This document shows, piece by piece, positions 8,374 through 16,733 of a DNA stretch of 64,000 bases. The stretch is from Xanthobacteraceae bacterium (lineage in GTDB: Bacteria > Pseudomonadota > Alphaproteobacteria > Rhizobiales > Xanthobacteraceae). The notes under the pieces were generated by a model. That model made no database searches. It saw only the letters and a list, made by a program, of their open reading frames with translations, and was not told the origin of the DNA. Made by a program: the position numbers and the translations under genes. The stretch spans positions 43,752 to 107,751 of the forward strand of contig JALHLQ010000012.1 in NCBI GenBank assembly GCA_022844485.1. The letters run 5' to 3'. Every line of letters begins with the position of its first letter. The stretch's first letter is position 1.

Positions 8374-8753
8374 CGAGTGCGGTGAAGACGCGCGCCGAAC
8401 TGATCGAGCAGGTGATTGACAATCTCGGTGTCGGCGCCGCGGGTCAGGCGAAGGCGCCGGAAGACGTGCAGAAGGTCGACTCGCTGATCGATGTGAGCTT
8501 TGCCCGGCTCGCCGCGCTCGGAATCTACGACGTGTCGAACCCCGATGAGGTCGAGGCTGATGCGTTCCTCGCGCTTTCGGCCGTCGTGGCCAACGATTGC
8601 GCGGCGGCCTTCGCGTTGAGCGGCGATGAGAGCCTGGCCGCGCTCGCGCGCCAAGCCGAGGGCGACCTGCGCATGATCGGCCGCGGCGCATCGACAAAAC
8701 CGTACCTTGTCACGGATCGGGCGCTCGGCGCGGGACGGCGTTGGCGTTGGTAG
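8370..8753 (+). CDS. Putative head-completion (P22 gp4-like) protein
   Basis: 127 residues from ATG 8370, overlapping the previous gene by 4 bp. The protein is helical (TRAELIEQVIDNLGV; KVDSLIDVSFARLAALGI; EADAFLALSAVVANDCAAAF), with an acidic N-terminal half and a basic C-terminus. In P22-like phages the gene between coat and gp10 encodes gp4, which closes the portal after packaging. Size, helical character and gene order fit; sequence recognition is weak. Confidence 0.5.
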   Translation: MTSAVKTRAELIEQVIDNLGVGAAGQAKAPEDVQKVDSLIDVSFARLAALGIYDVSNPDEVEADAFLALSAVVANDCAAAFALSGDESLAALARQAEGDLRMIGRGASTKPYLVTDRALGAGRRWRW

Positions 8754-8762
8754 GAGCCTGAC

Positions 8763-9836
8763 ATGCCCGATTTCTACGACGCCTTTTCGGGGGCCTGGCC
8801 TGCACGCATGGCGCGAGCGGCCTATGATGCGCTTCGCCTTCCCGGCGACGTGTTCGCCGGACGCTTCGCGGTGCGGCCGGAAGAGGACGGTCAGTGGTCG
8901 GAGGCCGACGAGTACCGCGCACGCATCGCCGATGAGACGATCCGCAGTCGCGCCACCGATCTGGCCGGTCTTGCCATGCTCGGCGCGAGCGGCGCGCCGC
9001 GCGGGGCGCTCGGCTCAGGTCCCGTGCGCCGCCGCAAGGCGGAACTGCCGATGGACGAGGCGTCGCGCCTCTCTCGCGCCGATGACATGGGTTTTCGCCG
9101 CGACATGCCGCTCAAAGCCGGCCGCGCGCCGCAAGGAGAAACGGTCGGCCCGGCCGCGCTCAGCCTCGAGGGCCGCATCTTCACAGGTCGCACGCATTCC
9201 GATGCGATGAGCAAGGCTGAGCGCACGCTCGGCATGCCGTTCGAGGCAATGCGGCAAGGCCCGATCGTGGACGGGTTTGTCACTTCCGCCGGGCGCTACG
9301 TCAGTCGCTGGGAGGCGGAAGAGATTGCCCGCCGAGCGCGGCAAGGCGAGGCTTCGGGAATCTTCGGGGCGACGCGGGGGCTGGCGGCGGAAAATCTGAA
9401 TCGGGTGGGGCGCGCAGGATCACGATCCGGGTCTCCGGACAGCGCGGCCACCGCCGCGGGATTTCCGGGAGGAAAAGGAGTCTGGGCAGTTCCAGTTTCT
9501 CCGGGATCGGCGGCTTCTTCCCAAGCCGCACCATTATGGCATCGAACTGAGCGGCCGGGGACTCTGGATGCGGCCAACTTGGCTGACTGGGAGATTCAGG
9601 CGACTTTGCGGGAGGCATTTGATGCTGGCCATGATGCTGTGATGATGAAGAATTATACCAGACCCGGCGGCAAAAAGCCAGAAACGGTGATCGTCGTGCG
9701 CGACCAAGCACAGCTGCGCTCCCCGAATGCCGCCTTCGATCCGAGGAAACGCGATAGCGCCGACCTGCTTGCCGGCACCCTGCCGTTCGCCGTGCTCGGC
9801 GGATGGAGCGGATCGCGCGCTCGGCAAGACGAGTGA
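8763..9836 (+). CDS. Phage structural or effector protein with C-terminal MuF/ART-associated region
   Basis: 357 residues from ATG 8763, with ggagcctgac before it. The N-terminal two-thirds are charged and low in recognisable motifs. Residues about 255-335 (LWHRTERPGTLDAANLADWE; AGHDAVMMKNYTRPGGKKPE; LRSPNAAFDPRKRD) match a region I know from the C-termini of many phage and prophage proteins, ending in an IRSxxAAFDP-like motif and sometimes attached to MuF or ADP-ribosyltransferase-like domains. The last 20 residues (LPFAVLGGWSGSRARQDE) repeat a motif found at the end of the protein at 16734. It lies between gp4-like and gp10-like genes. The role is unknown. Confidence 0.5.
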   Translation: MPDFYDAFSGAWPARMARAAYDALRLPGDVFAGRFAVRPEEDGQWSEADEYRARIADETIRSRATDLAGLAMLGASGAPRGALGSGPVRRRKAELPMDEASRLSRADDMGFRRDMPLKAGRAPQGETVGPAALSLEGRIFTGRTHSDAMSKAERTLGMPFEAMRQGPIVDGFVTSAGRYVSRWEAEEIARRARQGEASGIFGATRGLAAENLNRVGRAGSRSGSPDSAATAAGFPGGKGVWAVPVSPGSAASSQAAPLWHRTERPGTLDAANLADWEIQATLREAFDAGHDAVMMKNYTRPGGKKPETVIVVRDQAQLRSPNAAFDPRKRDSADLLAGTLPFAVLGGWSGSRARQDE

Positions 9837-9931
9837 CGTGATCGCCCGTCGCGCCCGCCTCCCTCGCTCCGGGCAGGGAGCGCAACTTCGGGCTCGCTCG
9901 ACACTCAAAGCATCCAAGGATTCTTCGCCTC

Positions 9932-11359
9932 ATGCCGATGCGCAATTCGGTCCCGATTCCGTTTCCGCTTTCGAGCTCGCCCGGCCGGCTGCCGCAAGAG
10001 GGATCGGGGCGGCTCGTCAACTGCTTCGCCGAAAAGCTGCCGGAGGAATCCGGACGCCGCGCGGTGTGGCGCCGCGCGCCGGGGCTGAAGAGTTGGGGCA
10101 CGTCGGCAACCAGCACCTATCGCGGCGGCATGCTGGTCGGCTCCACGCTCTATGTCGCCAAGAGCGGGTTCATCGAACGCTATGCGAGCACGGGGGGTGC
10201 TGCGACGAGTGTCGGCGCGCTGTCAGGCACCGACCGGGTGTTCTTTGCGCAGAACTCGAAAGCGCCGACGCCGGACCAGGTCGTCGTCTGCGAGGCGGGC
10301 GCGTTCACCTTCACGACCGGCGCGGTGGCGAGCTATCCCGATCCCGATCTGCCCGCTCCCAACGCCGTCTGCTCGATCGACGGCTATCTCGTGTTCACGC
10401 TTGGCGACGGGCGCTGCTTCGCCTCCGACCTGAACTCGACCGCCGTCAACGCGCTCTCCTTCGGCAAGGCGGAGGCAAAGCCGGACGGGCTTACCCGGCC
10501 CGTGCCCTATGGGCGGCTGTTGCTTCTGTTCGGTCCGCAGACCACCGAAATCTGGCAGAACGTCGGCGCCGCGCCGTTTCCCTTTCAGCGCGCGCTGGTG
10601 ATTCCCTTCGGCATCGCGGGACCGCATTGCGCCGCCGGGTTTGAAGACGGCTTCGGCTATCCGCCGCTGTTCGTCGCCAACGACAACACGGTTCGCCTGT
10701 TTTCCGGGCAGGATCCGGAAAAGGTCTCGCCGCCGATCCTCGACTCCTACATCGCGGCAGTCGGCAACAAGGCGGCGCTGGAGGCCTCGGTCTATGTGTC
10801 GGGCGGCCATTCGTTCTGGCAATTGTCGAGCCCGACCTGGACCTGGGCCTTCAACCTCAACAACGCGCAATGGCACGAGCGCGAGAGCTACGGGATCAGC
10901 CGATCGCGCATGACCGGCGGCGTCAATGTCGGCGGCAAGTGGGTGTGCGGGGATACGAAATCGGGGGCCATCCTCGAAATCGACGCGGCGACCAGGAAAG
11001 AGGTCGCCGATCCGCTGATCTACCGGCTGGAGTCCGCGCCGGTGAAGAATTTTCCCTATCGCGTACAGGTGGCGCGTGCCGATTTCGATGTCGCGACCGG
11101 CGTCGGAGTCGCCACCGGTTCGGACCCGATCGAGACCGATCCGGAAGCGAAAGTGTCCTGGTCGGACGATGACGGCGTGTCGTGGTCGGTTCCCTTGGTT
11201 CGCAAGCTCGGCCGCCAATCGAAACCCGAGACCAGGATCACGGTGACGCGCACCGGCTTGTCGGGTCCGGCCGGACGGCGCTGGCGCCTGGAGGCCGCCG
11301 ACCCGGTTGACGTGTCGGTGTTCGGCGGAACGCAATCGGCGGAGATGAGGCAGAACTGA
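9932..11359 (+). CDS. P22 gp10-like packaged-DNA stabilisation protein
   Basis: 475 residues, close to P22 gp10 (472). The N-terminus PIPFPLSSSPGRLPQEGSGR with LVNCFAEKLPEESGRRAVW and the YRGGMLVGSTLYVAKSG repeat are typical of this tail-hub family, which binds gp4 and plugs the head after DNA packaging. Multiple short beta repeats (DGYLVFTLGDGRCFASDL; PYGRLLLLFGPQTTEIWQN) suggest a beta-propeller. The next gene starts immediately after the stop, so the unit is cotranscribed. Confidence 0.75.
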   Translation: MPMRNSVPIPFPLSSSPGRLPQEGSGRLVNCFAEKLPEESGRRAVWRRAPGLKSWGTSATSTYRGGMLVGSTLYVAKSGFIERYASTGGAATSVGALSGTDRVFFAQNSKAPTPDQVVVCEAGAFTFTTGAVASYPDPDLPAPNAVCSIDGYLVFTLGDGRCFASDLNSTAVNALSFGKAEAKPDGLTRPVPYGRLLLLFGPQTTEIWQNVGAAPFPFQRALVIPFGIAGPHCAAGFEDGFGYPPLFVANDNTVRLFSGQDPEKVSPPILDSYIAAVGNKAALEASVYVSGGHSFWQLSSPTWTWAFNLNNAQWHERESYGISRSRMTGGVNVGGKWVCGDTKSGAILEIDAATRKEVADPLIYRLESAPVKNFPYRVQVARADFDVATGVGVATGSDPIETDPEAKVSWSDDDGVSWSVPLVRKLGRQSKPETRITVTRTGLSGPAGRRWRLEAADPVDVSVFGGTQSAEMRQN

Positions 11360-11360
11360 C

Positions 11361-11789
11361 ATGGCCGCGCCCTATCTCCCGCCGCTGCCCGATGCGAGCG
11401 ACAAGGCGGTCACGCCGGCAACCGGCAAATCGACGCTCGACCAGTATCTGTTTCTCCGCCGCGTCGAGGAGATATTGCGGCGCGATCCCAATGTTCATGC
11501 CGAATACGATCACGGCGCGCTGGCATCCGGCACGCTGACGCCGAATCCCTCGCACGGCTTCAAGCAGAAGGCGACGAACAGCGGGGCGTTCACGATCGCC
11601 GCGACGGCGGAGATCGGCAATCTCGAACTGCGCGTCACGAACGGCGCGGGCGCCGGCGCGATCACCTTTTCCGGCTTCGACAAGCAATGGACCGGCGACG
11701 CGCTGACCACGACGGCGGGCGACCAGTTCGTGATCTTCATCCACGGCTATGGCGGCAAGCAGGCCTATCTGGTCCGCGCGCTGCAATGA
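11361..11789 (+). CDS. Phage virion-associated hypothetical protein
   Basis: 142 residues, starting just after the gp10-like stop codon. A short proline-rich head, a helix (TLDQYLFLRRVEEILRRDP) and then a beta-rich region (SGAFTIAATAEIGNLELRVT; GDQFVIFIHGYGGKQAYLV) suggest a small structural domain. It occupies the tail-needle/tail-accessory position of P22-like phages but shows no needle-like coiled coil. I do not recognise the family. Confidence 0.55.
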   Translation: MAAPYLPPLPDASDKAVTPATGKSTLDQYLFLRRVEEILRRDPNVHAEYDHGALASGTLTPNPSHGFKQKATNSGAFTIAATAEIGNLELRVTNGAGAGAITFSGFDKQWTGDALTTTAGDQFVIFIHGYGGKQAYLVRALQ

Positions 11790-11864
11790 GGGCGGCGGGC
11801 AGGACGCGACGCAGCCGAAGAGGGACGGTCAAGTCACTTTCTATACGAACAATGGATATCTCCC

Positions 11865-12530
11865 ATGAAACGACCTGACGGTTTTGCCTTGCTTGCCGGA
11901 TACATGCTCGACGCTCCAGGGAAAGGACAATCCTACGATGAGTGGACGCGGCCTTATCCGATGTCGCGCGATTCTGACGTCGAGCGTCTCTCAGTTCCCG
12001 CACAGCCGCCGGCGCCACGCCCCCGCGGCCTGCCGCCGGCAATGGGTCGGCTGATGGTCGATTTCTCGATCTTAGGCGACATGCCCGAAATCTATCGCGA
12101 GGGCCGCATGCAGGACTTACGACGCGCCCTGCGCTCTTCCCTACGGCCCACCGGCTACGCGCAAAGGCATGTTGCGGGGCCTTCAATCGAAAGTGCGCCC
12201 CTCGACCCGCTTCCTCCCGGGCCATTTCAGGGGCCGTTCGACGATACTCCGATGCCGGGAGTTCCTACCAATCCTGCCTTTGACGAAATTTATCGCCGCA
12301 AGCCGGAACTTGTGGATCCTGGTATCATCCGTCCGATACCAGATTCGTACATCGACCCGCACATGGAGAAACCCAATAACCCCTTCGATCCGACGCTTCC
12401 GCCGCTGGAGCAGGCGTCACCGAGCCCCGTGCCGATCTTCTATTCCATGTCGAGAGCGGCCGGCGCACGCGCCCGCACGCCGCCGCCATTCGGAGTGCAG
12501 CATGGGCCGATCCGGTTTCGAACGCGCTAG
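11865..12530 (+). CDS. Proline-rich phage-associated hypothetical protein
   Basis: 221 residues from ATG 11865 (ctcccatg). The protein is very proline-rich with little predicted structure (PGPFQGPFDDTPMPGVP; NPFDPTLPPLEQASPSPVP). Its 3' end overlaps the start of the hydrolase gene by 29 bp in another frame, indicating close packing. No domain is recognised. It may be a linker-type virion protein or part of the cargo that includes the hydrolase. Confidence 0.4.
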   Translation: MKRPDGFALLAGYMLDAPGKGQSYDEWTRPYPMSRDSDVERLSVPAQPPAPRPRGLPPAMGRLMVDFSILGDMPEIYREGRMQDLRRALRSSLRPTGYAQRHVAGPSIESAPLDPLPPGPFQGPFDDTPMPGVPTNPAFDEIYRRKPELVDPGIIRPIPDSYIDPHMEKPNNPFDPTLPPLEQASPSPVPIFYSMSRAAGARARTPPPFGVQHGPIRFRTR

Positions 12531-13869
12531 AACGCTCGCGTCTCGTGCGCTGTTCGCCTTGCTTCTGACCGGCATCTCCTCGCCGTCTCTGGCCGATTGC
12601 GGCCCCACCGACCGGAAGTTTTTTATCGGCCAGCACCTTCAGCGCACCCCGTATGGATTGGCCGACCAAGAGCACCCGCTTGTGCTCTGTAACCTCCGGG
12701 CGGGCGAGATCGTAACCATCAGGGCGTATCTGAGAGCGGGGGAAACCTACTTTTCGTCTACCCAGCGCTACAAGCTGGCAAGAGATCAGCTCAATTCTCT
12801 CACCGACATCCCGGTCGAGGGCGCATATCGAACAGCGGAGCCCGACGGTTATCTTTGGTCAATGACGGAGACGGCGGCGGTCAAGCCGGAAGTCGCTCGG
12901 ATGCTCCACGCCAATTCGGGTCACGTGGCCATTGAGGTGAGTACCGACAAAGGCGGCGGCCTCGGCCCAACCGCCATTTCTCGCGACTTCGGCCTTTCGC
13001 GCGTCGTGAGCCGCCAGATCAAACAGGACGGCCTCGTGGCTCGCGTTGTCATCCCCAATCAACCCAACCCGGAACGCCCGGCGGTGGTCATCATTGGAGG
13101 GGGACGCACTGCAGGCTACAGCATGTCCGCCGCCTCGTTGCTGGCTGCGCGCGGCCATCCCGTCATGAGCCTGCCCTATTATGGGCTGGACGGTTTGCCG
13201 CCACAGCTCGCTGCGATTCCGATCGAGTATTTCGCGCGGGCAATCGATCTATTCCGCCGCGAATATATGCGCGATCACCAAAAACTGGTCTTGCTCGGTT
13301 TGTCGCGCGGAACGGAAGCCGCTGCACTGATTGCGCTTCGGCGTTCCGATATCAGCGGCATCGTTCTGTTCTCTCCGAGCGCCATCCTCAATTCTGCCGC
13401 GGGCTCCACGGGGCCTGCATGGACGGAGAACGGTGCGCCGTTGCCGTTCGCGCCGGACGTCGAGGGCGAAGCGGACGCGATGCGGTCTCAGGAGCCGCCC
13501 TACAAGACATGGCCGCGATACGCTATGCGATTGCAGCAGCTTGGCGAAGACGATCCGGCACGGATCAACTTCAAGCATATCGCTGCGGATGTGCTGCTGA
13601 TCGCCTGCGACCAGGACGACGTGTGGCCGTCGGCGGCGATGAGCAAAGCCGCGGAGCAACGGGCGAAACGCGAGGGAAAATCCAACATCGCAAGCCATGT
13701 GCTGCAGGGATGCGGGCACGATCTCGGCCCCCCGGTCAATCCCACCACCATCCGTGTGTTTCGCGAGCCAAGCAATGGCGCGCTGTATTCGCTGGGCGGA
13801 ACGGCGAGAGAGACGTGGTGGGGACAAAAGGCGGCCTGGTCCGCGCTGCTGGCCTATTTGTCTCGTTGA
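12502..13869 (+). CDS. Exported acyl-CoA thioester hydrolase/BAAT-type alpha/beta hydrolase
   Basis: 455 residues from ATG 12502; cggagtgcagc gives the ribosome-binding site and the longer frame upstream is the antisense-like reading of the previous gene. Residues 11-32 are a signal peptide ending SPSLADC. Residues about 65-150 form the beta-sandwich seen in the thioester hydrolase N-domain. Residues about 180-455 are an alpha/beta hydrolase with nucleophile S268 in GLSRG, acid in CDQDD (370-373) and H406 in CGHDL. BAAT-family enzymes act on acyl-CoA or related esters; a periplasmic location makes CoA unlikely, so the substrate may be another ester. It is unusual among phage tail genes and looks like a moron. 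Confidence 0.7.
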   Translation: MGRSGFERARTLASRALFALLLTGISSPSLADCGPTDRKFFIGQHLQRTPYGLADQEHPLVLCNLRAGEIVTIRAYLRAGETYFSSTQRYKLARDQLNSLTDIPVEGAYRTAEPDGYLWSMTETAAVKPEVARMLHANSGHVAIEVSTDKGGGLGPTAISRDFGLSRVVSRQIKQDGLVARVVIPNQPNPERPAVVIIGGGRTAGYSMSAASLLAARGHPVMSLPYYGLDGLPPQLAAIPIEYFARAIDLFRREYMRDHQKLVLLGLSRGTEAAALIALRRSDISGIVLFSPSAILNSAAGSTGPAWTENGAPLPFAPDVEGEADAMRSQEPPYKTWPRYAMRLQQLGEDDPARINFKHIAADVLLIACDQDDVWPSAAMSKAAEQRAKREGKSNIASHVLQGCGHDLGPPVNPTTIRVFREPSNGALYSLGGTARETWWGQKAAWSALLAYLSR

Positions 13870-14097
13870 GGTCAAGCGGATCGGCGCCATTCGATGGCGC
13901 AATACGTGCGCCGTCTCCGCGTGAGCACTTGATCAGCAGGCGGCGATAACCAACGCGCGGGCGCGCGCTTTCGACGTGTCGCCTAAACCCCGCATGCGCT
14001 GCGTCTCGCTCTCCTGTTCTCTGCCGAGCGATACGGCGAAACGTTCGCACGAGCCTCAGCTTTCATCCTTTTCTCAAATCGCCTCAACCAAAGAGGA

Positions 14098-14775
14098 GTG
14101 CGTGTCATAGGCATTTTTGATGTTTTCACCGGCAAGCCGGGGCGCGAGGCCGCGGCGCGCAACCGCGCGCTCTACGACTCGCTCGAGACGCGCGGCATGC
14201 AAACGATCGATCGCGGTTTCGCGCGGTCGGAGGACGCGATGCGTGAAGCCGAGCTTCCGTATCAACGGCTGTCGGACCGCTACACGCCGGCGACGGAACT
14301 CTATCTCGACGCCATCGGTGCGCGCGGCGCGGAAGGCTTGAGCCGGGCGCGTGCCGCGTTCCAGACGAGCCCCGGCTATCAATTCGCGCTCGACCAGGCG
14401 GTCGACGCCAATGACCGCAGAGCGGCGGCGCGCGGCATGCTCGGCTCCGGCAATACCGTGGCCGAGACCACGCGCTTGGCCACTGGTCTCGCCGATCAGC
14501 AATGGGGCAATTTTCTCGAACGGCTCGGCGGCTTCGTGCAGCCGGAAATGGAGATCGCGCGCGGTCAATCCGGCGTGCGCACGGCGCGCGCCGGTCTCTA
14601 CGGCGAGGATGCCGACTGCCGCCTCGGCCTGATGAATACGGTCACCGGCGGGCACGCCGGCGCCAACAATCTCGAGGCGCAATCGAAGATGTCCGGCTCA
14701 GGCAATCTTTGGAATTTCGGATTGGACGTCGCGCGGATCGCCTCCGGCTGGGGTAAGCCGCGCGGCAGCCGCTGA
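14098..14775 (+). CDS. Putative DNA-ejection/internal virion protein
   Basis: 225 residues from GTG 14098, with aaagaggag as a strong ribosome-binding site. The sequence is helical with the pattern FQTSPGYQFALDQAVDANDR and GMLGSGNTVAETTRLATGLA, which I associate with a podovirus protein family between head-completion and tail-fibre genes, often annotated as DNA transfer or internal virion protein. The C-terminus is Gly/Ser-rich. No signal peptide. The role is inferred from position and the recognised pattern. Confidence 0.5.
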   Translation: MRVIGIFDVFTGKPGREAAARNRALYDSLETRGMQTIDRGFARSEDAMREAELPYQRLSDRYTPATELYLDAIGARGAEGLSRARAAFQTSPGYQFALDQAVDANDRRAAARGMLGSGNTVAETTRLATGLADQQWGNFLERLGGFVQPEMEIARGQSGVRTARAGLYGEDADCRLGLMNTVTGGHAGANNLEAQSKMSGSGNLWNFGLDVARIASGWGKPRGSR

Positions 14776-14880
14776 TGCGCGCCGGTGATGCAGAAGCATA
14801 GGCAGAAATTGGTTCGATGGCGATGAAGAGTCGGAGTAAGCGCCGCTCACGCCGTCAACATAAACCCGTCCCGCCGGCCG

Positions 14881-14943
14881 TCTCGCGCGGGTTATGTTGT
14901 TTTCGCGCGTAGCCTGTTGAGCATCAGCGAAACCCGGGACGAC
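14881..14943. repeat. Copy of GC-rich intergenic repeat
   Basis: tcgcgcgggtta...ttttcgcgcgtagc followed by cagcgaaacccgggacgac recurs at 15621-15669, with an 11-bp insertion between the two parts here. The AGCGAAACCCGGG core belongs to the 'cgtagccc...agcgaaacccggg' repeats common between rhizobial genes. Confidence 0.6.
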
Positions 14944-15088
14944 TGACCTACGGTGTAGGAGTGTATATTGTTCACGACAAGCGAGCACCCCGTGGCTTTC
15001 GCGTCCAAACCGCCTACCCTCGAAACGACGACCCGAAGAGAGGTTACTGACGGACATCAAAGATATTAAGGATGAGTTTTTCAACTAA
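14943..15088 (+). pseudogene. Remnant C-terminus of a CdiA-like RNase toxin
   Basis: In one frame the DNA reads TYGVGVYIVHDKRAPRGFRV and QTAYPRNDDP before a stop at 14988-15050; a +1 shift continues EERLLTDIKDIKDEFFN to TAA 15086-15088. The pattern 'GFRVQTAYPR' near the end is what I know from the C-termini of secreted polymorphic toxins of the CdiA-CT RNase A-like type. No start codon or N-terminal part remains; an intergenic repeat abuts it. It is followed at once by an immunity-like frame. I infer a decayed toxin module. Confidence 0.4.
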
Positions 15089-15300
15089 GCGCTGCGGCGT
15101 ATTCTGCTTCGGTTGAGGACCCAAGCTCTGACGAGGAATTCCTCTCTCGTACGCTTTCCTTCAAAAACTCGAAAGAGCGCGAGGAGCTCAAAACAAGGCT
15201 CACCGAGATTCTCAACAGCGGGTACTCAGACGCGGAATTGGATGCGATTTGGGACGCTTCTGATACGGACTTCTATGTCCGGCTGTTCGGCAATTCTTGA
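15072..15300 (+). pseudogene. Frameshifted immunity-like protein
   Basis: ATG 15072 starts MSFSTK but this frame stops after 14 codons. A different frame, from about 15094 to TGA 15298-15300, encodes 68 well-formed residues (SSDEEFLSRTLSFKNSKERE; LTRLTEILNSGYSDAELDAI; WDASDTDFYVRLFGNS) without any ATG, GTG or TTG in a useful place. One frameshift joins the two. The acidic SDAELDAIWDASD pattern resembles contact-dependent-inhibition immunity proteins, and the start overlaps the toxin remnant's stop. A sequencing error could mimic the shift. Confidence 0.4.
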
Positions 15301-15570
15301 TCAGGGTTTGCGCGTGGCTGGAACGAAACCCCAATCATGACCCGGCTCAATGGGGGGAATGAGGATCGGCAGGCGTAGGGTGCGCCGCTCTGGGGCCCGG
15401 TCGGCACATCCGCCGGCGGCGGCTGAGGCACACCACTACGTCATGACGAACCCGGTTCACGCCGTCCAGCTCGGTTCCACAAACAGAACACGAGCGACCA
15501 CATTCCATCTCATGTCAGAGGATTTGGATCTTGGAACCTGATTGCGAAGCCGATCGTGTCCGGAAATCAT
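15301..15570. other. Non-coding stretch
   Basis: About 270 bp with no convincing frame, no terminator and no promoter that I can support. It separates the toxin remnant from the repeat pair. Confidence 0.4.
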
Positions 15571-15619
15571 TCCCGGCTATCGCGATGCTCAAGCCTGGCT
15601 ACGACTCCTCACGGGCCGC
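15571..15619. repeat. 49-bp direct repeat, copy 1
   Basis: tcccggctatcgcgatgctc... through ...cacgggccgc, repeated at 15671-15719 with two differences. The copies are exactly 100 bp apart. Confidence 0.85.
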
Positions 15620-15620
15620 A

Positions 15621-15669
15621 TCGCGCGGGTTTTGGTTTTTTCGCGCGTAGCAGCGAAACCCGGGACGAC
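15621..15669. repeat. Second copy of GC-rich intergenic repeat
   Basis: tcgcgcgggtttt...tttcgcgcgtagcagcgaaacccgggacga, lying between the two 49-bp repeats and matching 14881-14943. Confidence 0.6.
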
Positions 15670-15670
15670 C

Positions 15671-15719
15671 TCCCGGCTTTCGCGATGCTCAAGCCGGGCT
15701 ACGACTCCTCACGGGCCGC
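15671..15719. repeat. 49-bp direct repeat, copy 2
   Basis: Second copy of the 15571-15619 sequence. Its last bases form the first arm of the terminator stem at 15715. Confidence 0.85.
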
Positions 15720-15735
15720 TCGTGCGGCTTTTTTT
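15715..15735 (+). terminator. Short Rho-independent terminator
   Basis: gccgc-tcgt-gcggc followed by seven T residues, 27 bp before the tail-fibre gene. It ends the preceding transcript, so the fibre gene may need its own promoter. Confidence 0.6.
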
Positions 15736-15761
15736 GTTTTCTCATCGGCTAAGGATGCGTC

Positions 15762-16715
15762 ATGGCAGGGACTCTCTTCGGTCTGGGGCTGTCGCAGCAA
15801 TTCGGCGTCAACGGCAAGCCGCTGGTCGGCTGCAAACTCTATCTCTATGCGGCCAATACGTCCACGCCGGTCGATGCGTTCCGCGAGATCACGCTCACGA
15901 ATAAGCATCCCTGGCCGATCGACGCGGATGGCTCGGGGCGGCTTCCCGCGTTTTGGCTGGCGGACGGATCGTATCGCGCGCGGCTCACCACATCCGCCGG
16001 CGTCGTGATCTTCGACGAGGCCAATGTCGCCGCGATCGGCGCGTCGTCCGGCGGCGGCGGGTTCGTGGATTCCACGCCGGTCGAGTCGATCGCCACGACG
16101 GGCGATTTCAAGTGGCGGCCGACCTCGGGAACGCTTGCCGGCTGGGTGCGGGCCAATGCCCGCACCATCGGCTCGGCGACTTCGGGCGCGAGCGAGCGCG
16201 CCAATGCCGATACCCAGGCTTTGTTCGAATATTTGTGGGCGAATTTTTCCGACACGATCTGCCCCGTGGCCGGAGGCCGGGGACTGAGCGCGAGCGCCGA
16301 TTGGACGGCGAACAAAACCATCGGCGTGCCCGATCTGCGCGGCCGCTCACCCTTCGGCACGGCCGACATGGGCAATCTGGACTCCGGCCGGCTGAGCGGA
16401 GTCACGTTTTCGACTGGCAGCGCGACCACGGCGGCGAGCGTCGGGGGCGCGGCAGCGGTCACGCTGACCACAGGCCAGCTTCCGGCGCACGCGCACGGCG
16501 TCACCGATCCCGGGCATGCACACAGCGTGACACACGATGCCGCAAGAGGAGGTGCCGGCAATATTGCAACTGCCGGACCACAAGCTCTCAGCAGTGGTGC
16601 ATCGATCGTAGTTAATTCCGCCACTACCGGCATCACCATTCAGAACGCCGGCTCCGGCGAGGCGCACAACAACATGCCGCCGTTGATGCTCGGCACCTGG
16701 TTCATCCGCCTTTGA
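15762..16715 (+). CDS. Phage tail fibre protein with collar domain
   Basis: 317 residues from ATG 15762 (ctaaggatgcgtc precedes). The N-terminus (GVNGKPLVGCKLYLYAANTS; DAFREITLTNKHPWPIDADG) is a fold I know from virion-anchoring domains of podovirus fibres. Residues about 180-317 match the phage collar/microcystin-dependent type region: TIGVPDLRGRSPFGTADMG, then a His-rich turn QLPAHAHGVTDPGHAHSVTH and the end HNNMPPLMLGTWFIRL. The HAHG/HAHS motif probably binds metal at the fibre tip. The role is host attachment. Confidence 0.75.
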   Translation: MAGTLFGLGLSQQFGVNGKPLVGCKLYLYAANTSTPVDAFREITLTNKHPWPIDADGSGRLPAFWLADGSYRARLTTSAGVVIFDEANVAAIGASSGGGGFVDSTPVESIATTGDFKWRPTSGTLAGWVRANARTIGSATSGASERANADTQALFEYLWANFSDTICPVAGGRGLSASADWTANKTIGVPDLRGRSPFGTADMGNLDSGRLSGVTFSTGSATTAASVGGAAAVTLTTGQLPAHAHGVTDPGHAHSVTHDAARGGAGNIATAGPQALSSGASIVVNSATTGITIQNAGSGEAHNNMPPLMLGTWFIRL

Positions 16716-16733
16716 GAAAGCATCGGACCAAGG

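Noticed and set aside
15571..15719. Direct repeats as phage attachment sites
   Set aside because: They lie inside the structural gene region only 100 bp apart, with no integrase or tRNA nearby.
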